A stretch of 25,572 nucleotides of DNA from Nitrospiraceae bacterium (GCA_002726235.1 PBSN01000003.1:22298-47869); one strand, 5' to 3'. Shown: positions 14,818 to 23,673, counted from the first letter of the stretch. The notes: generated by a model not told the origin, from the letters alone. Numbers and translations: made by a program.

Positions 14818-15933
14818 CTAGAATGCTGACCACCGCCTGTGACGCATGGCAGCACGCACCCGTTGCTCCGCGAGCTTCAGCGCGGCCTCCCGGGGTGTGC
14901 AGTGGTCCGCTCGCGAGTCCTCTAACACTCGCCGAGTGTTGTGTCGGACCTTTTCTTTCACAGTCTGCATTGCAACAATCTCACTCGCACCCTGCCATTC
15001 CATCGCCGCACAGATTACCCCGCCAGCATTCGCGATGAAATCAGGAAGACAGATGATCCCTTTGTTGTTGAGGAATCGTTCGGCTTCGTCCGTCACAGCG
15101 ATATTTGCTCCTGGCGAAATGAGGCGCGTTTTCAGACGTTCTACATTCCCTTTATGCACAACATCCGGGCGGGCCGCTGGAATCCAGATCTCACATTCGA
15201 TATCGATCAATGCATCTTGGTTTTGCTTCTCTCCATCTTCATACTCGATGACGCTTTTGCCACTTTTTACCAGTCCTATCAATGCGTCAATGTCGATACC
15301 TTTGGGATTTGCGATCGACCCTCTTGAATCCGCGACGCCCACCAAGTTGGCTCCCTGTTCTCCAAGAAACTTCGCCGCGTGCATTCCTACTGCGCCAAAT
15401 CCTTGAATCACCATCCGAGTACCCTTGATTCCCAAATTGCAGAACTCAAGTGCGACCTCGGTTGCATGTCTCACACCCCAACCGGTAGCACCGATTTCAT
15501 CCAAAGGAATCCCACCGAGTTCGCGAGGCAAACCGGTTGCCCGACCAATTTCGTCATGGATCCACGCCATGCATTCCTCGTCGGTGCCCATGTCAGGTCC
15601 AAAGATATACTCGACGGTGTCTCGCAGCGCGCAGGCAAAGGCGCGAATTCGGCGTTCTTTGTCTTGTTTTGGCATGGCAGGGTCCCCGTGAAACACGCTT
15701 TTTCCACCACCGTGAGGGAGCCCGGCCGCGGCATTTTTGAAGGTCATCGTGCGCGCAAGTCGGAAGCATTCTTCGGTGCTGACATCTTCTGCCATACGCA
15801 TGCCGCCGATCGATGGGCCGATGGCGATGTTGTCGATGACAACGATGCCCTGTAGCCCCACGGATGGCTCATGCACATGGATAATCTTCAGCGGTCCCAG
15901 ATCATCAGCATAGTTGAGCATGTTATCTATCAT
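14818..15933 (-). CDS. Leucine/valine-type amino acid dehydrogenase (Glu/Leu/Phe/Val dehydrogenase family)
   Basis: A 371-residue NAD(P)-dependent amino acid dehydrogenase. Catalytic lysines are Lys66 in TMTFKNAAAGLP and Lys78 in HGGGKSVFHGDP, followed by GPDMGTDEE and the Rossmann motif IQGFGAVG. The residue that binds the glutamate side-chain carboxylate in true glutamate dehydrogenases (the Lys of PYKGG) is Ile42 here (GPSIGGMRM), as in leucine dehydrogenases, where a hydrophobic residue is found. The FKNAAAGL-GGGK-GDP run is also leucine-dehydrogenase-like. The predicted reaction is reversible oxidative deamination of Val/Leu/Ile to the 2-oxoacids used by the dehydrogenase at the start of the window. 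AGGAGG lies seven bases before the ATG. The region around GLPRELGGIPLDEIG is closer to glutamate dehydrogenases, so specificity needs caution. Confidence 0.88.
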   Translation of the reverse strand: MIDNMLNYADDLGPLKIIHVHEPSVGLQGIVVIDNIAIGPSIGGMRMAEDVSTEECFRLARTMTFKNAAAGLPHGGGKSVFHGDPAMPKQDKERRIRAFACALRDTVEYIFGPDMGTDEECMAWIHDEIGRATGLPRELGGIPLDEIGATGWGVRHATEVALEFCNLGIKGTRMVIQGFGAVGMHAAKFLGEQGANLVGVADSRGSIANPKGIDIDALIGLVKSGKSVIEYEDGEKQNQDALIDIECEIWIPAARPDVVHKGNVERLKTRLISPGANIAVTDEAERFLNNKGIICLPDFIANAGGVICAAMEWQGASEIVAMQTVKEKVRHNTRRVLEDSRADHCTPREAALKLAEQRVRAAMRHRRWSAF

Positions 15934-16056
15934 CCCTATGCCTCCTGTTATCTCTCCGCTCTCCTACACTTCCCGAAATCGTGAGGTGAAATACCGTAGC
16001 GTGGACGCTGTCTCGACTATTTCTAGTGGGCGCAGTTTCTCTTTTCATGAAAGACC

Positions 16057-17766
16057 TTAAAGACCCTGGTAGCGGGGCCCTCCCTCCGCAGGTGCGCGCC
16101 AAATGATGTTTTGGACGCCATCGCCCTCACTCACGTCGATTGGATCCTTGATGACACAGGTTTTGCAATGCACGCAGTTCGAAAAATTGACGCGAATGTG
16201 GAGGTCATCCCCTTGGCCGATGAGTTCATACACCTTGGCTGGGCAGAAATACGTGCATGGCGCGTCACCGTATCGAGGGATGCAATCGGTGAGGCAACGG
16301 GAAGGGTCGACGATCCGGATATGTGAAGGTTGGTCCTCACGGTGTTCAGTGCCAGAATGAAACACATCCGTCAGTTTGTCGGCGAGGACCCCAGCATCAT
16401 ATTGGGCTGGTTCATGAGTCCTTTGCTTGGCTATGGCATTTTCATGATGCTGAAGATATGTGAAGTCTTCGCGCATACGGCCGGGTCGGGTTGGGCCAAG
16501 ACCGGTCCACATCGTCAACCCGCCGAGTGCTAAACCAGGGTAGAAACCCAAGGCAAACATTCTTCGGAAGTTGCGGACATGATGCAGATCCCGTATGACG
16601 TAGGTTCCTTCTAGGCGCGACTCATATGAGGACAAGGCGGAAGCAGACACATTGCCCGAGTGCAGTGCATCGACAATTGTCTCAGCTGCCACCATCCCAC
16701 TCTTCATGGCATAGTGAATCCCTTTGAGATATGGGACATTGAGAAACCCTGCCGAGTCGCCAATAAGCAATGCGCCGTCTGTGTACAAGCGTGGAATGGC
16801 AAAAACCCCTCCTTCAGGGAGCGTTTTCGCTCCATAGGCGACGACTACCCCTCCCGCAATGAACTGTTGAATCAGGGGATGTTTTTTGAGTTGTTGGAGC
16901 TGCGCGTGCGGATCCATTCGAGGATCGTCCCAATCCAACCCACACACTATACCAACCGCATACAGATGATCGTCGATGCCATAACAAAATCCCCCACCGA
17001 ACACGCGTGATCCAAGCGGATACCCAAGGGTGTGAATGGCCAAGCCAGGGGACCCTGGATTTCTGACGCGGATCATTTCCTTTACTCCTAGCGCATAGGA
17101 TTGTGGAGTTTTTCCTTTTCGCAAGTTGAATTTATGGATTACATCCTCAGCCAAAGTTCCACGCGGTCCTTCTCCGAATACCGTAATTTTCGCCTGGATT
17201 CGTGTTCCAGGTTCATAGTTCGCCTTCCTGCCACCATCGGAATCCAGCCCCTTTTCTCCGGTCAGAACCCCACACACGTAGTCGTTGTCGTACAAGACCT
17301 TAGTCCCACACGTTTCGTTGAATAGATGGACTCCGGCATCCTCAACCTGCTGTGCGAGCCACAGGTTGAGTTTTTGAAGGGATCCAACGTAACAGCCCGT
17401 ACTTCGGTAGGCGGGTGGAATCACCCAAGGCGGAATCTGGTAGGCGTGTTCAGTCGTCAGATAGTGCACTTCGTGTGCAGTAGCTGTAACTGGAAATGGA
17501 AATTCTTGTTTCGCATAATCAGGCATCAGTTCCTCAAGTGCTCGCGGATCGAAGAGGGCCCCGGAGATTGCGTGGGCGCCAACATCCCGTCCTTTCTCAA
17601 TAATCGCAATCTGAGGCTCTAACTTCCGGTCTCGAAGGGCACCCGCGGCTATCCGTTCGTTAGAGCGTGCTACGAGCTTAGTAAGATGCAATGCGCCAGC
17701 TAGGCTAGCTGGGCCTCCTCCAACGAAAAGCACATCGACATCGAGTGAGTTGAAATTTTCACTCAT
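16057..17766 (-). CDS. Electron transfer flavoprotein-ubiquinone oxidoreductase (ETF-QO)
   Basis: A 569-residue membrane-associated flavoprotein that passes electrons from reduced ETF to quinone. The N terminus has the FAD-binding motif VLFVGGGPASLAGA and IIEKGRDVGAHAISGA. The centre has VFGEGPRGTLAEDV, VGIVCGLDWDDPRMDPH and LLIGDSAGFLNVPYLKGIH. The C terminus carries the 4Fe-4S ligands CPAKVYE and NCVHCKTCVIKDP (about Cys508, 531, 534, 537). All are standard for mitochondrial-type ETF-QO, implying a respiring host with ubiquinone or menaquinone. I chose ATG 17766 (MSENFNSL) because AAGGAG (17774-17779) lies seven bases before it; a TTG at 17784 would overlap that ribosome site. It is the first gene of the minus-strand module, 123 bases before the amino acid dehydrogenase. 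Confidence 0.95.
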   Translation of the reverse strand: MSENFNSLDVDVLFVGGGPASLAGALHLTKLVARSNERIAAGALRDRKLEPQIAIIEKGRDVGAHAISGALFDPRALEELMPDYAKQEFPFPVTATAHEVHYLTTEHAYQIPPWVIPPAYRSTGCYVGSLQKLNLWLAQQVEDAGVHLFNETCGTKVLYDNDYVCGVLTGEKGLDSDGGRKANYEPGTRIQAKITVFGEGPRGTLAEDVIHKFNLRKGKTPQSYALGVKEMIRVRNPGSPGLAIHTLGYPLGSRVFGGGFCYGIDDHLYAVGIVCGLDWDDPRMDPHAQLQQLKKHPLIQQFIAGGVVVAYGAKTLPEGGVFAIPRLYTDGALLIGDSAGFLNVPYLKGIHYAMKSGMVAAETIVDALHSGNVSASALSSYESRLEGTYVIRDLHHVRNFRRMFALGFYPGLALGGLTMWTGLGPTRPGRMREDFTYLQHHENAIAKQRTHEPAQYDAGVLADKLTDVFHSGTEHREDQPSHIRIVDPSRCLTDCIPRYGDAPCTYFCPAKVYELIGQGDDLHIRVNFSNCVHCKTCVIKDPIDVSEGDGVQNIIWRAPAEGGPRYQGL

Positions 17767-18181
17767 GGCTTTCTCCTTCAACACTGTAGGTAGCGGAGCA
17801 ATTTGTGTACCATCAGAGACTTACAAAGCGAGCCAGTGCGAAAGGGACTGAGGCAAGCCGACCAAGTCCGGCAACGCTATGTGTGGGGAAGTGCCACAGA
17901 AGAGAAACAAGCCGACATCGGCATTGTTGCGCTCAGCAATATTTCATCATTCAGTAGCGCAATCAATACAATCGGTACAATTCAAGACTGTACTTGGCTA
18001 GCTAGTACGAACGGTCGTAAAAACGACGATATCTCGTGCGTCAGTGCAGGAAGACTCCTGTCGTCAGCATCCAGCCAGCGATTGGCAGCATCTCTCGAAA
18101 AGCGACAATGGTACGAACTTTGCTTTCCAGTAACTAACGGGTACGGCAATCTCCCACTCGATAGGGACAAAAGGACAACCA
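17767..18181. promoter_or_regulatory. Intergenic region between divergent ETF-QO and PrpD-like operons, with several inverted repeats
   Basis: I find no convincing gene in these 415 bases. An open frame from 17803 runs into the PrpD gene and has low-complexity, unconserved composition. The region should hold the promoters of both operons, although I cannot name clear -35/-10 boxes. Inverted repeats are visible: TTGCGCT (17927-17933) with AGCGCAA (17956-17962), GTACA (17975-17979) with TGTAC (17989-17993), and GTCGT (18014-18018) with ACGAC (18023-18027) around AAAA. These are candidate operator sites for a shared regulator; none matches a motif I can identify. Confidence 0.5.
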
Positions 18182-19588
18182 GTGCTTGCAGATCGGCTTG
18201 CTGGATACTCCAACTCACTTTCCTATATGCGCCTTGCTCCCGAGGTTGTGCATGAAGTCAAACGCCGCGTTCTCGATAGTCTCGGCTGTGCCATAGGAGC
18301 TTGGAATGCCGCACCCTGCCGCATTGCTCGGCGTCTAGCTCAATCCGCCAAGGTTAAAAACGGGGCCACCATCATGGGCACCAGTCATAAGACCCTTCCA
18401 GATCTTGCAACCTTCGCGAACGGAGCACTGATTCGGTATCTGGACTTTAACGACACCTATCTTTCGAAAGAACCTGCGCATCCATCAGACAATCTCGCCG
18501 CGATCCTGGCGATTGGAGAGACCGTTGGGGCTTGCGGCAAACAAGTGATTGAAGCGACCGTCCTAGCCTACGAGATCCAATGTCGGCTCTGTGACGTGGC
18601 GGCGCTCCGACCACGCGGATGGGACCATGTTACCTACGGCCCGTTCTCATCAGCACTAGCTGTTGCCAAACTCTTGGGACTCTCCAAAGCCCGAACGGTT
18701 CAGGCAGTGAATCTCGCTGGTGTGGCCAACATCGCTCTTCGGCAAACGCGAGTGGGCGATCTCTCTATGTGGAAAGCCTGCGCCTTTTCAAATGCAGGAC
18801 GGAATGGGGTATTTGCGGCGTTGCTCGCTCAGTATGGGATGATCGGACCATCGCCCATATTCGAAGGCGCAAAAGGTTTTATCCAGCTTGTGTCTGGGCC
18901 ATTGGATTTGCCCAAACTTGGAGGCGAATCCACAAACAAGAGCCGCCTCCGTCAGCGGATGATCCCGTTCAAAATATTGGACACGTATATCAAGCCGCGA
19001 CCGGTGGAATATCACGCTCAGACAGCGATTGAGGCGACTCTCAAGATTAGAGATGAGGTGCTCAAAACCGAAGGCCCTCGCGGCCTTGTTGAAATTGCGG
19101 AGGTGGAAATTGGCAGTTATGGCATCGCGATTGAAATCATTGGCCGTGATCCCGAGAAGTGGCACCCTGAAACCCGAGAGACGGCGGATCATAGTTTTCC
19201 CTATTGTGTGGCTATTGCTTTGCTTGATGGAGCTGTGACATTGCGATCATTTGAGTCAAAACGACTTCGAGACCCCCACGTTAAGGAGTTGATACACAAG
19301 ACCCATGTCGTCGAAGTGGATGACTTCACGGACCGATATCCACAATCAATGCCGACGAGGGTCACTGTTCGGACCTCCAGTGGGATGGAATACGTGAAGC
19401 AGGTTGATTGCCCATTAGGCCATCCCAAATCACCAATGGCGGACTATCAGCTGGAAGATAAATTTCTTCGGCTCGCCGCTCGAAAGCTTGGTTCAGTACA
19501 GGCAGGCAAGGTCATTGATTTTGTCTGGAAGTTTGAGACGATAAACGATGTGGGTGCGTTGATGCCACTCCTGAGGGTCGAGAAATGA
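18182..19588 (+). CDS. prpD: MmgE/PrpD family protein, probable 2-methylcitrate dehydratase
   Basis: A 468-residue MmgE/PrpD protein, normal length for the family. Signatures are VKRRVLDSLGCAIGAW near the N terminus, LDFNDTYLSKEPAHPSDNLAAI (read as FNDTYL and HPSDN), GPFSSALAVAKLLGL, and the C-terminal lid domain with DHSFPYCVAIALLDG and KSPMADYQLEDKF. PrpD dehydrates 2-methylcitrate to 2-methyl-cis-aconitate in propionyl-CoA disposal. The GTG start at 18182 has AAAAGGA (18169-18175) six bases upstream. Its stop overlaps the PrpB-like gene as ATGA, which strongly supports methylcitrate-cycle membership over other MmgE/PrpD activities such as cis-aconitate decarboxylase. Confidence 0.9.
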   Translation: MLADRLAGYSNSLSYMRLAPEVVHEVKRRVLDSLGCAIGAWNAAPCRIARRLAQSAKVKNGATIMGTSHKTLPDLATFANGALIRYLDFNDTYLSKEPAHPSDNLAAILAIGETVGACGKQVIEATVLAYEIQCRLCDVAALRPRGWDHVTYGPFSSALAVAKLLGLSKARTVQAVNLAGVANIALRQTRVGDLSMWKACAFSNAGRNGVFAALLAQYGMIGPSPIFEGAKGFIQLVSGPLDLPKLGGESTNKSRLRQRMIPFKILDTYIKPRPVEYHAQTAIEATLKIRDEVLKTEGPRGLVEIAEVEIGSYGIAIEIIGRDPEKWHPETRETADHSFPYCVAIALLDGAVTLRSFESKRLRDPHVKELIHKTHVVEVDDFTDRYPQSMPTRVTVRTSSGMEYVKQVDCPLGHPKSPMADYQLEDKFLRLAARKLGSVQAGKVIDFVWKFETINDVGALMPLLRVEK

Positions 19589-20493
19589 GCGCGGGAAAGC
19601 GCTTGCGCGAATTGATCGAACGGCAAACTGTTGTACTTCCAGGTGCATTCAATGCACTCACGGCCCTACAGATACAGCGGGCTGGGTTCGAAGCTGCCTA
19701 TGTCTCCGGAGCTGGGGTCGCTGCGAGTCGTGGCCTTCCTGATATCGGCCTCGTGTCGATGACTGAAGCGGTATCAGATAGCGCCATCATCGCAAACGCG
19801 GTCACCCTTCCGATGCTGGCTGATGCCGATACGGGGTATGGGGAGTTGCTTGCTGTCATGCGCACAGTGCGAGAGTTCGAGCATGCCGGGCTTGCTGGAA
19901 TTCACATCGAGGATCAAGAAAGCCCGAAGCGGTGCGGCCATTTGCCTGGGAAACGCCTTTTGTCCTCAACCGCCATGGCTCGGAAAATTGGAGCTGCAGT
20001 CGAGGCGAGACAGGATGCAGATTTTCTCATCGTAGCCCGAAGCGATGCACGAGCCATCGAAGGGCTTGACGCGACCGTTATGAGAGCCTTGGCCTATATC
20101 GAGGCGGGGGCTGATGCGGTGTTTCCTGAGGCTTTGGAATCTGCAGAAGAGTTTGGGGCCTTCGCTACAGCGCTTTCTCCACATGGCGGTAACGTGCCGC
20201 TGGTAGCCAACATGACGGAATTCGGAAAAACACCCTATTTGACCGTAAAGGAATTTGCAGCGTTGGGATACAGGATTGTTTTATTCCCACTCACCGCGCT
20301 ACGAGTCACTCTGCATGCCGTTGAGATGCTACTCAATGAATTGAAATGCCGAGGGACGCAACGTGGTGAGCTGAGCCAGATGCAAACGAGGGAGCAACTC
20401 TACGAGTTGCTCCGTTATGCGGATTATGAGCAGCGTGATGAGGATCTATATGAGCGGTATGGGCGAGAATCCGAAGGGCCCGTTACGAACTAA
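19585..20493 (+). CDS. prpB: Methylisocitrate lyase (isocitrate lyase/PEP mutase superfamily)
   Basis: A 302-residue lyase that splits 2-methylisocitrate into pyruvate and succinate. It has PGAFNALTALQIQRAGFEAAYVSG in short conserved pieces, the Mg-binding DADTGYG (80-86), HIEDQ, and the catalytic loop KRCGH (115-119) containing the general-acid cysteine found in isocitrate and methylisocitrate lyases but absent from PEP mutases. LFPLTALR and the C-terminal swapped-helix region (RYADYEQRDEDLYERY) also match PrpB. It is translationally coupled to the PrpD-like gene. No dedicated methylcitrate synthase adjoins it; the citrate-synthase-family gene near 24-25 kb is the nearest candidate. Confidence 0.93.
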   Translation: MSAGKRLRELIERQTVVLPGAFNALTALQIQRAGFEAAYVSGAGVAASRGLPDIGLVSMTEAVSDSAIIANAVTLPMLADADTGYGELLAVMRTVREFEHAGLAGIHIEDQESPKRCGHLPGKRLLSSTAMARKIGAAVEARQDADFLIVARSDARAIEGLDATVMRALAYIEAGADAVFPEALESAEEFGAFATALSPHGGNVPLVANMTEFGKTPYLTVKEFAALGYRIVLFPLTALRVTLHAVEMLLNELKCRGTQRGELSQMQTREQLYELLRYADYEQRDEDLYERYGRESEGPVTN

Positions 20494-20609
20494 GAGGCCC
20501 AATTAGGCCGAAAGTGATTATGGAATGAGCTCAGGCCATGAGCGAGGCGTACGCATGGCGGGAACATGAAAGTACTGAGTGACGCTAAGAGCTAGGAAGG
20601 TTTTTTGAT

Positions 20610-22355
20610 GTGAGTCCTAGGATTAATCATCTCAATGACACGCATGACATGATCCAGCGTGCACATCTAATGGGTGGTTCCCCTTTCATCCTGCCGTGGA
20701 TATCGTTTGCCGATTTCTTTTATTCGCGAGTTCGTGACCCTCACCTCGCCACTCGAACAGTCTTAACTTACTACGACGATAAGCGCAGGGCATGTCGTCG
20801 CTATCGCTACACAGAGTTTGGTCTGCTTGTCCAGTGTGCAGCGACCGTCATGCATTGCCGGTTTGGTCTCCGGCGGGGTGATCGCATCGCAACGGTCCTC
20901 TTCAATCATGATCAGACGGTCTTGGTGTATTTCGCAGCGTGGGTGCTTGGTGTGGTTGTTGTGCCAATCAACGTGGATGAGCCGCCCGACAAGAAACAGT
21001 ATATCTTGGAACATTCCGAGGCTCTTGTTGTGTTCTGTTGGCAAGACTTCCTCGATGAAATAAAAAGCATTCAGAGTCACTTGCATGGCCTTCGTGACGT
21101 TGTGGTTGTCGGAGAGGATCGTAGGTGCGGGCGACTATTTATTGATGAAGTTGCTGCCGTAGAGTCAAGCCAGCGTTTCCTGGACGATGACATCCCAGAC
21201 GGCGATCTAAACGATGATGCTCTTATCGTATACACCTCTGGGACAACCGGGCCTCCAAAAGGTGTGATCCTCTCGGCACTGAATCTCCTTATCGATGCGG
21301 ATGGGATTGCCAATTGGCACAATTTTAGCGTTGCCGATCGCCTGATGTGCGTGTTGCCGATTCACCACGTGAATGGGATCGTGGTGACCCTCGTCACTCC
21401 CTTCTACTGCAAAGGGGAAGTTGTTCTCAATCGCAGTTTCACAACAGAGATGTTTTGGCGAAGAATACAGCAGGAACAAGTGACATGTGTGAGCGTGGTC
21501 CCAACCTTACTAGAGTTTCTGCTGGAGGAAAACGAAGACATCACGTCGTACAGACTGAAGAGATGTAGAGGAATGATCTGCGGCGCTGGACCCCTCCTCA
21601 AGGAGACCGCGGTTCGATTTGATGATCGGTTTGGATTTCTTATTCGGCATGGCTATGGGTTGTCAGAAACCACCTGTTACTCATGTTTTCTCCCAAGCGA
21701 CCTCGGGCCGGATCATCATCGTCGCTGGTTGACAGCCTATGAGTTCCCTTCTATTGGTATTCCAATTCGTCACAATGAAATGACGATCATGGATGATCAG
21801 GGTGTTGAGGTGTCCGAGAAAGCACACGGAGAGATCTGTATCCGTGGACGGACGGTGTGCTCGGGGTATTTTAAGCGGCCAGAGGCGAATGAGACGGCGT
21901 TCAGGGATGGTTGGTTTCGCTCTGGTGATGAGGGATTTTTCATCCGAGATGATCAGGACCGTCCATTCTTTTTTATCTCTGGAAGGTTAAAAGAATTGAT
22001 TATCAGAGGTGGGGTAAACATTTCTCCATTAGAGATCGACGATGTCCTCAAGACCCATCCATCTGTCAAGTTTGCCATGGCCGTCCCGTTTGAGAACCGG
22101 TTCTATGGTGAAGAGATCGCAGCATATATCGTTCCTCGTGGAGGGACTGAGCCACCCACTGAATCCGATCTCATGAATTTCTGCGAGAGGCATCTTCCTT
22201 TTGCAAAACGCCCGAAGGCCATTGTTTTTGGACACGATGTGCCGTACACGGCAACTGGAAAGCCCAAGCGGTTGGAGTTGAAGGCTAAGCTAGCTCATGC
22301 CCTGATCCGTTATAGAGACACGCAATTTCGGGACATCCATAAATCATATCGTTGA
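20610..22355 (+). CDS. AMP-forming acyl-CoA synthetase/ligase (ANL superfamily)
   Basis: A 581-residue adenylate-forming enzyme that would activate a carboxylic acid with ATP and CoA. Core motifs are the P-loop YTSGTTGPPKG (Lys218), VLPIHHVNG, GYGLSETT, the hinge region SGRLKELIIRGG, and the C-terminal catalytic lysine in TATGKPKR (about Lys551). The first 45 residues form a lead before the canonical domain. The GTG at 20610 has AGGAAGG nine bases upstream across a T-rich spacer. It is separated from the PrpB-like gene by 116 bases, containing only a short GGCC-type inverted repeat, so it may have its own promoter. The substrate is not readable: propionate or a short branched or odd-chain acid is suggested by neighbours, but long-chain or aryl substrates are possible. 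Confidence 0.88.
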   Translation: MSPRINHLNDTHDMIQRAHLMGGSPFILPWISFADFFYSRVRDPHLATRTVLTYYDDKRRACRRYRYTEFGLLVQCAATVMHCRFGLRRGDRIATVLFNHDQTVLVYFAAWVLGVVVVPINVDEPPDKKQYILEHSEALVVFCWQDFLDEIKSIQSHLHGLRDVVVVGEDRRCGRLFIDEVAAVESSQRFLDDDIPDGDLNDDALIVYTSGTTGPPKGVILSALNLLIDADGIANWHNFSVADRLMCVLPIHHVNGIVVTLVTPFYCKGEVVLNRSFTTEMFWRRIQQEQVTCVSVVPTLLEFLLEENEDITSYRLKRCRGMICGAGPLLKETAVRFDDRFGFLIRHGYGLSETTCYSCFLPSDLGPDHHRRWLTAYEFPSIGIPIRHNEMTIMDDQGVEVSEKAHGEICIRGRTVCSGYFKRPEANETAFRDGWFRSGDEGFFIRDDQDRPFFFISGRLKELIIRGGVNISPLEIDDVLKTHPSVKFAMAVPFENRFYGEEIAAYIVPRGGTEPPTESDLMNFCERHLPFAKRPKAIVFGHDVPYTATGKPKRLELKAKLAHALIRYRDTQFRDIHKSYR

Positions 22356-22364
22356 ACTCGGCCA

Positions 22365-23492
22365 ATGCATATCAAATTTATCCGCTGTGTTGCCTGTGAT
22401 CGTGAGTATCCATGTGAGAATCTTATCTATCGATGTCGGTGCGGCGAAAGTCTGGAGATTGTTTACGACTATGACGAAATTCGAGGGAAGCTGGACTGGA
22501 AAACGCTACGCCAGCGGCCGTTTCGACATTGGAGGTACCGGGAATTTCTCCCAGTCCTCTCAGATAACCACATCATCTCCATGAATGAGGGAGGTACCCC
22601 GTTGCTGCTGTCTCGCAATCTGAGCCGGCGCTTCAATGTGCCAGGGTTGTATTTTAAGTACGAAGGGCTGAATCCTACTGGTTCTTTCAAGGATCGTGGG
22701 ACTACCGTTGAAATCTCGAAAGCGGTTGAGCATGGGAGCAGCGATGTGGTGGTCGCGTCGACTGGTAACATGGGTGCGTCGATTGCAGCATACACCGCTC
22801 TGGCAATGGTGAAAGCAAAAATTTACGTCCCAAGGAGACTTACCGCAAGTGCGAAGATACGACAGATGAAAGGCTATGGGGCAACAGTCAGCTTAGTCAA
22901 TGGGGACTATACTCAAGCGATGAAACAGGCAGTTTCAGATTTTGAACGCAAGGGGTTGCACCTTCTTGGAGATTATCCTTATCGCGGGGAAGGTGAAAAA
23001 ACGGTAGGCTATGAGATTGTGGATCAGTGTGACGGGAGAGTGTCTCACATCATTGCCCCTATCGGCAATGGCACTTTACTCGCCGGCATCTGGAAGGGTA
23101 TCAAGGACTTGGAAAAGGGGGGGCTTATTACTGAAAGGCCTCGACTAGTCGGAGTCCAGGCTTCCGGTTGTCAGCCGGTAGCACGTGCTTTTCTGAGTGA
23201 CCGTGAGACTATTATGCCCGTAGTTCCGAGGACCAAGGCGAGTGCAATTGCATGTGGAAACCCTCTCGACGGCCGCAAAGCATTAAAGGCAATACGCGAA
23301 TCTGACGGGATGATCCAAGTCGTGAGTGATGCGGAATTGGTAAAGGCTAGGAAATTATTAGCTCAGGAAGAAGGCATCTATGCGGAGTTAGCTGGTGCTG
23401 CCCCGCTTGCTGGACTGCTCAAACTTCTATCAACCTTGAACGCGGGTGCTTGTGTCGTGTTGGTGATCAGTGGAACTGGCCTGAAAGATTGA
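22365..23492 (+). CDS. thrC: Threonine synthase (PLP fold-type II) with N-terminal zinc-ribbon-like segment
   Basis: A 375-residue PLP enzyme. The N terminus has CVAC and CRC separated by 12 residues (Cys8, 11, 24, 26), the short metal-binding-like lead common in bacterial and archaeal threonine synthases. Next come NEGGTPLL, the PLP lysine in NPTGSFKDRG (Lys109), ASTGNMGASIAAY (phosphate cup) and APIGNGTLLAGIWKG. The expected reaction is O-phosphohomoserine to threonine. It starts nine bases after the acyl-CoA synthetase stop, so the two are probably co-transcribed, an unusual partnership. Threonine is a precursor of 2-oxobutyrate and propionyl-CoA, so a catabolic PLP enzyme (threonine dehydratase-like) is an alternative reading of the same fold, but the motifs favour threonine synthase. 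Confidence 0.88.
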   Translation: MHIKFIRCVACDREYPCENLIYRCRCGESLEIVYDYDEIRGKLDWKTLRQRPFRHWRYREFLPVLSDNHIISMNEGGTPLLLSRNLSRRFNVPGLYFKYEGLNPTGSFKDRGTTVEISKAVEHGSSDVVVASTGNMGASIAAYTALAMVKAKIYVPRRLTASAKIRQMKGYGATVSLVNGDYTQAMKQAVSDFERKGLHLLGDYPYRGEGEKTVGYEIVDQCDGRVSHIIAPIGNGTLLAGIWKGIKDLEKGGLITERPRLVGVQASGCQPVARAFLSDRETIMPVVPRTKASAIACGNPLDGRKALKAIRESDGMIQVVSDAELVKARKLLAQEEGIYAELAGAAPLAGLLKLLSTLNAGACVVLVISGTGLKD

Positions 23493-23506
23493 GGAAGGAG
23501 ACAGTG

Positions 23507-23581
23507 GTGATTTCTGGCATCCTCGCAAACACAGGATGTGCGATTATCCTATCAGTTGGATTGGGTCACGATGTTCAGTAA
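23507..23581 (+). CDS. Micro-ORF of 24 codons, possibly the surviving 5' end of a lost gene
   Basis: Two bases after the thrC stop comes GAAGGAG (about 23494-23500), then six bases and a GTG. The frame reads MISGILANTGCAIILSVGLGHDVQ in two parts (MISGILANTGC, AIILSVGLGHDVQ) and ends at TAA. The ribosome site and spacing are as good as those of the real genes upstream, so this was probably translated as the next gene of the operon. The product matches nothing I recognise; it may be a short peptide or the start of a gene truncated by rearrangement. Confidence 0.35.
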   Translation: MISGILANTGCAIILSVGLGHDVQ

Positions 23582-23639
23582 TGTTATGTGGATCAACGTC
23601 ATGCTAGCGCTTAGTCAGCGATGCTTGCGATAGGATGGC

Positions 23640-23673
23640 AGACCACCGCATTCGACCACTCTGCCACCTCCCC
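23640..23673 (-). pseudogene. 5' half of a tRNA-Ser gene (truncated at the anticodon loop)
   Basis: Read on the minus strand the segment is GGGGAGGTGGCAGAGTGG followed by TCGAATGCGGTGGTCT. It matches the acceptor strand, D arm and 5' anticodon stem of bacterial tRNA-Ser genes up to about position 33. The sequence then diverges: no pairing anticodon strand, no long variable arm, no GTTCGAATC T arm and no matching CCTCCCC acceptor end follow. It is therefore a fragment and not a functional tRNA. Confidence 0.65.

Noticed and set aside
17803-18255. 150-codon plus-strand open frame in the divergent intergenic region
   Set aside because: It overlaps the start of the PrpD-like gene by 74 bases, lacks a ribosome site, shows no recognisable domain and its composition looks like translated promoter DNA.
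23597-23673. Complete functional tRNA gene on the minus strand
   Set aside because: Only the 5' half matches; the anticodon stem partner, variable arm, T arm and 3' acceptor strand are absent.
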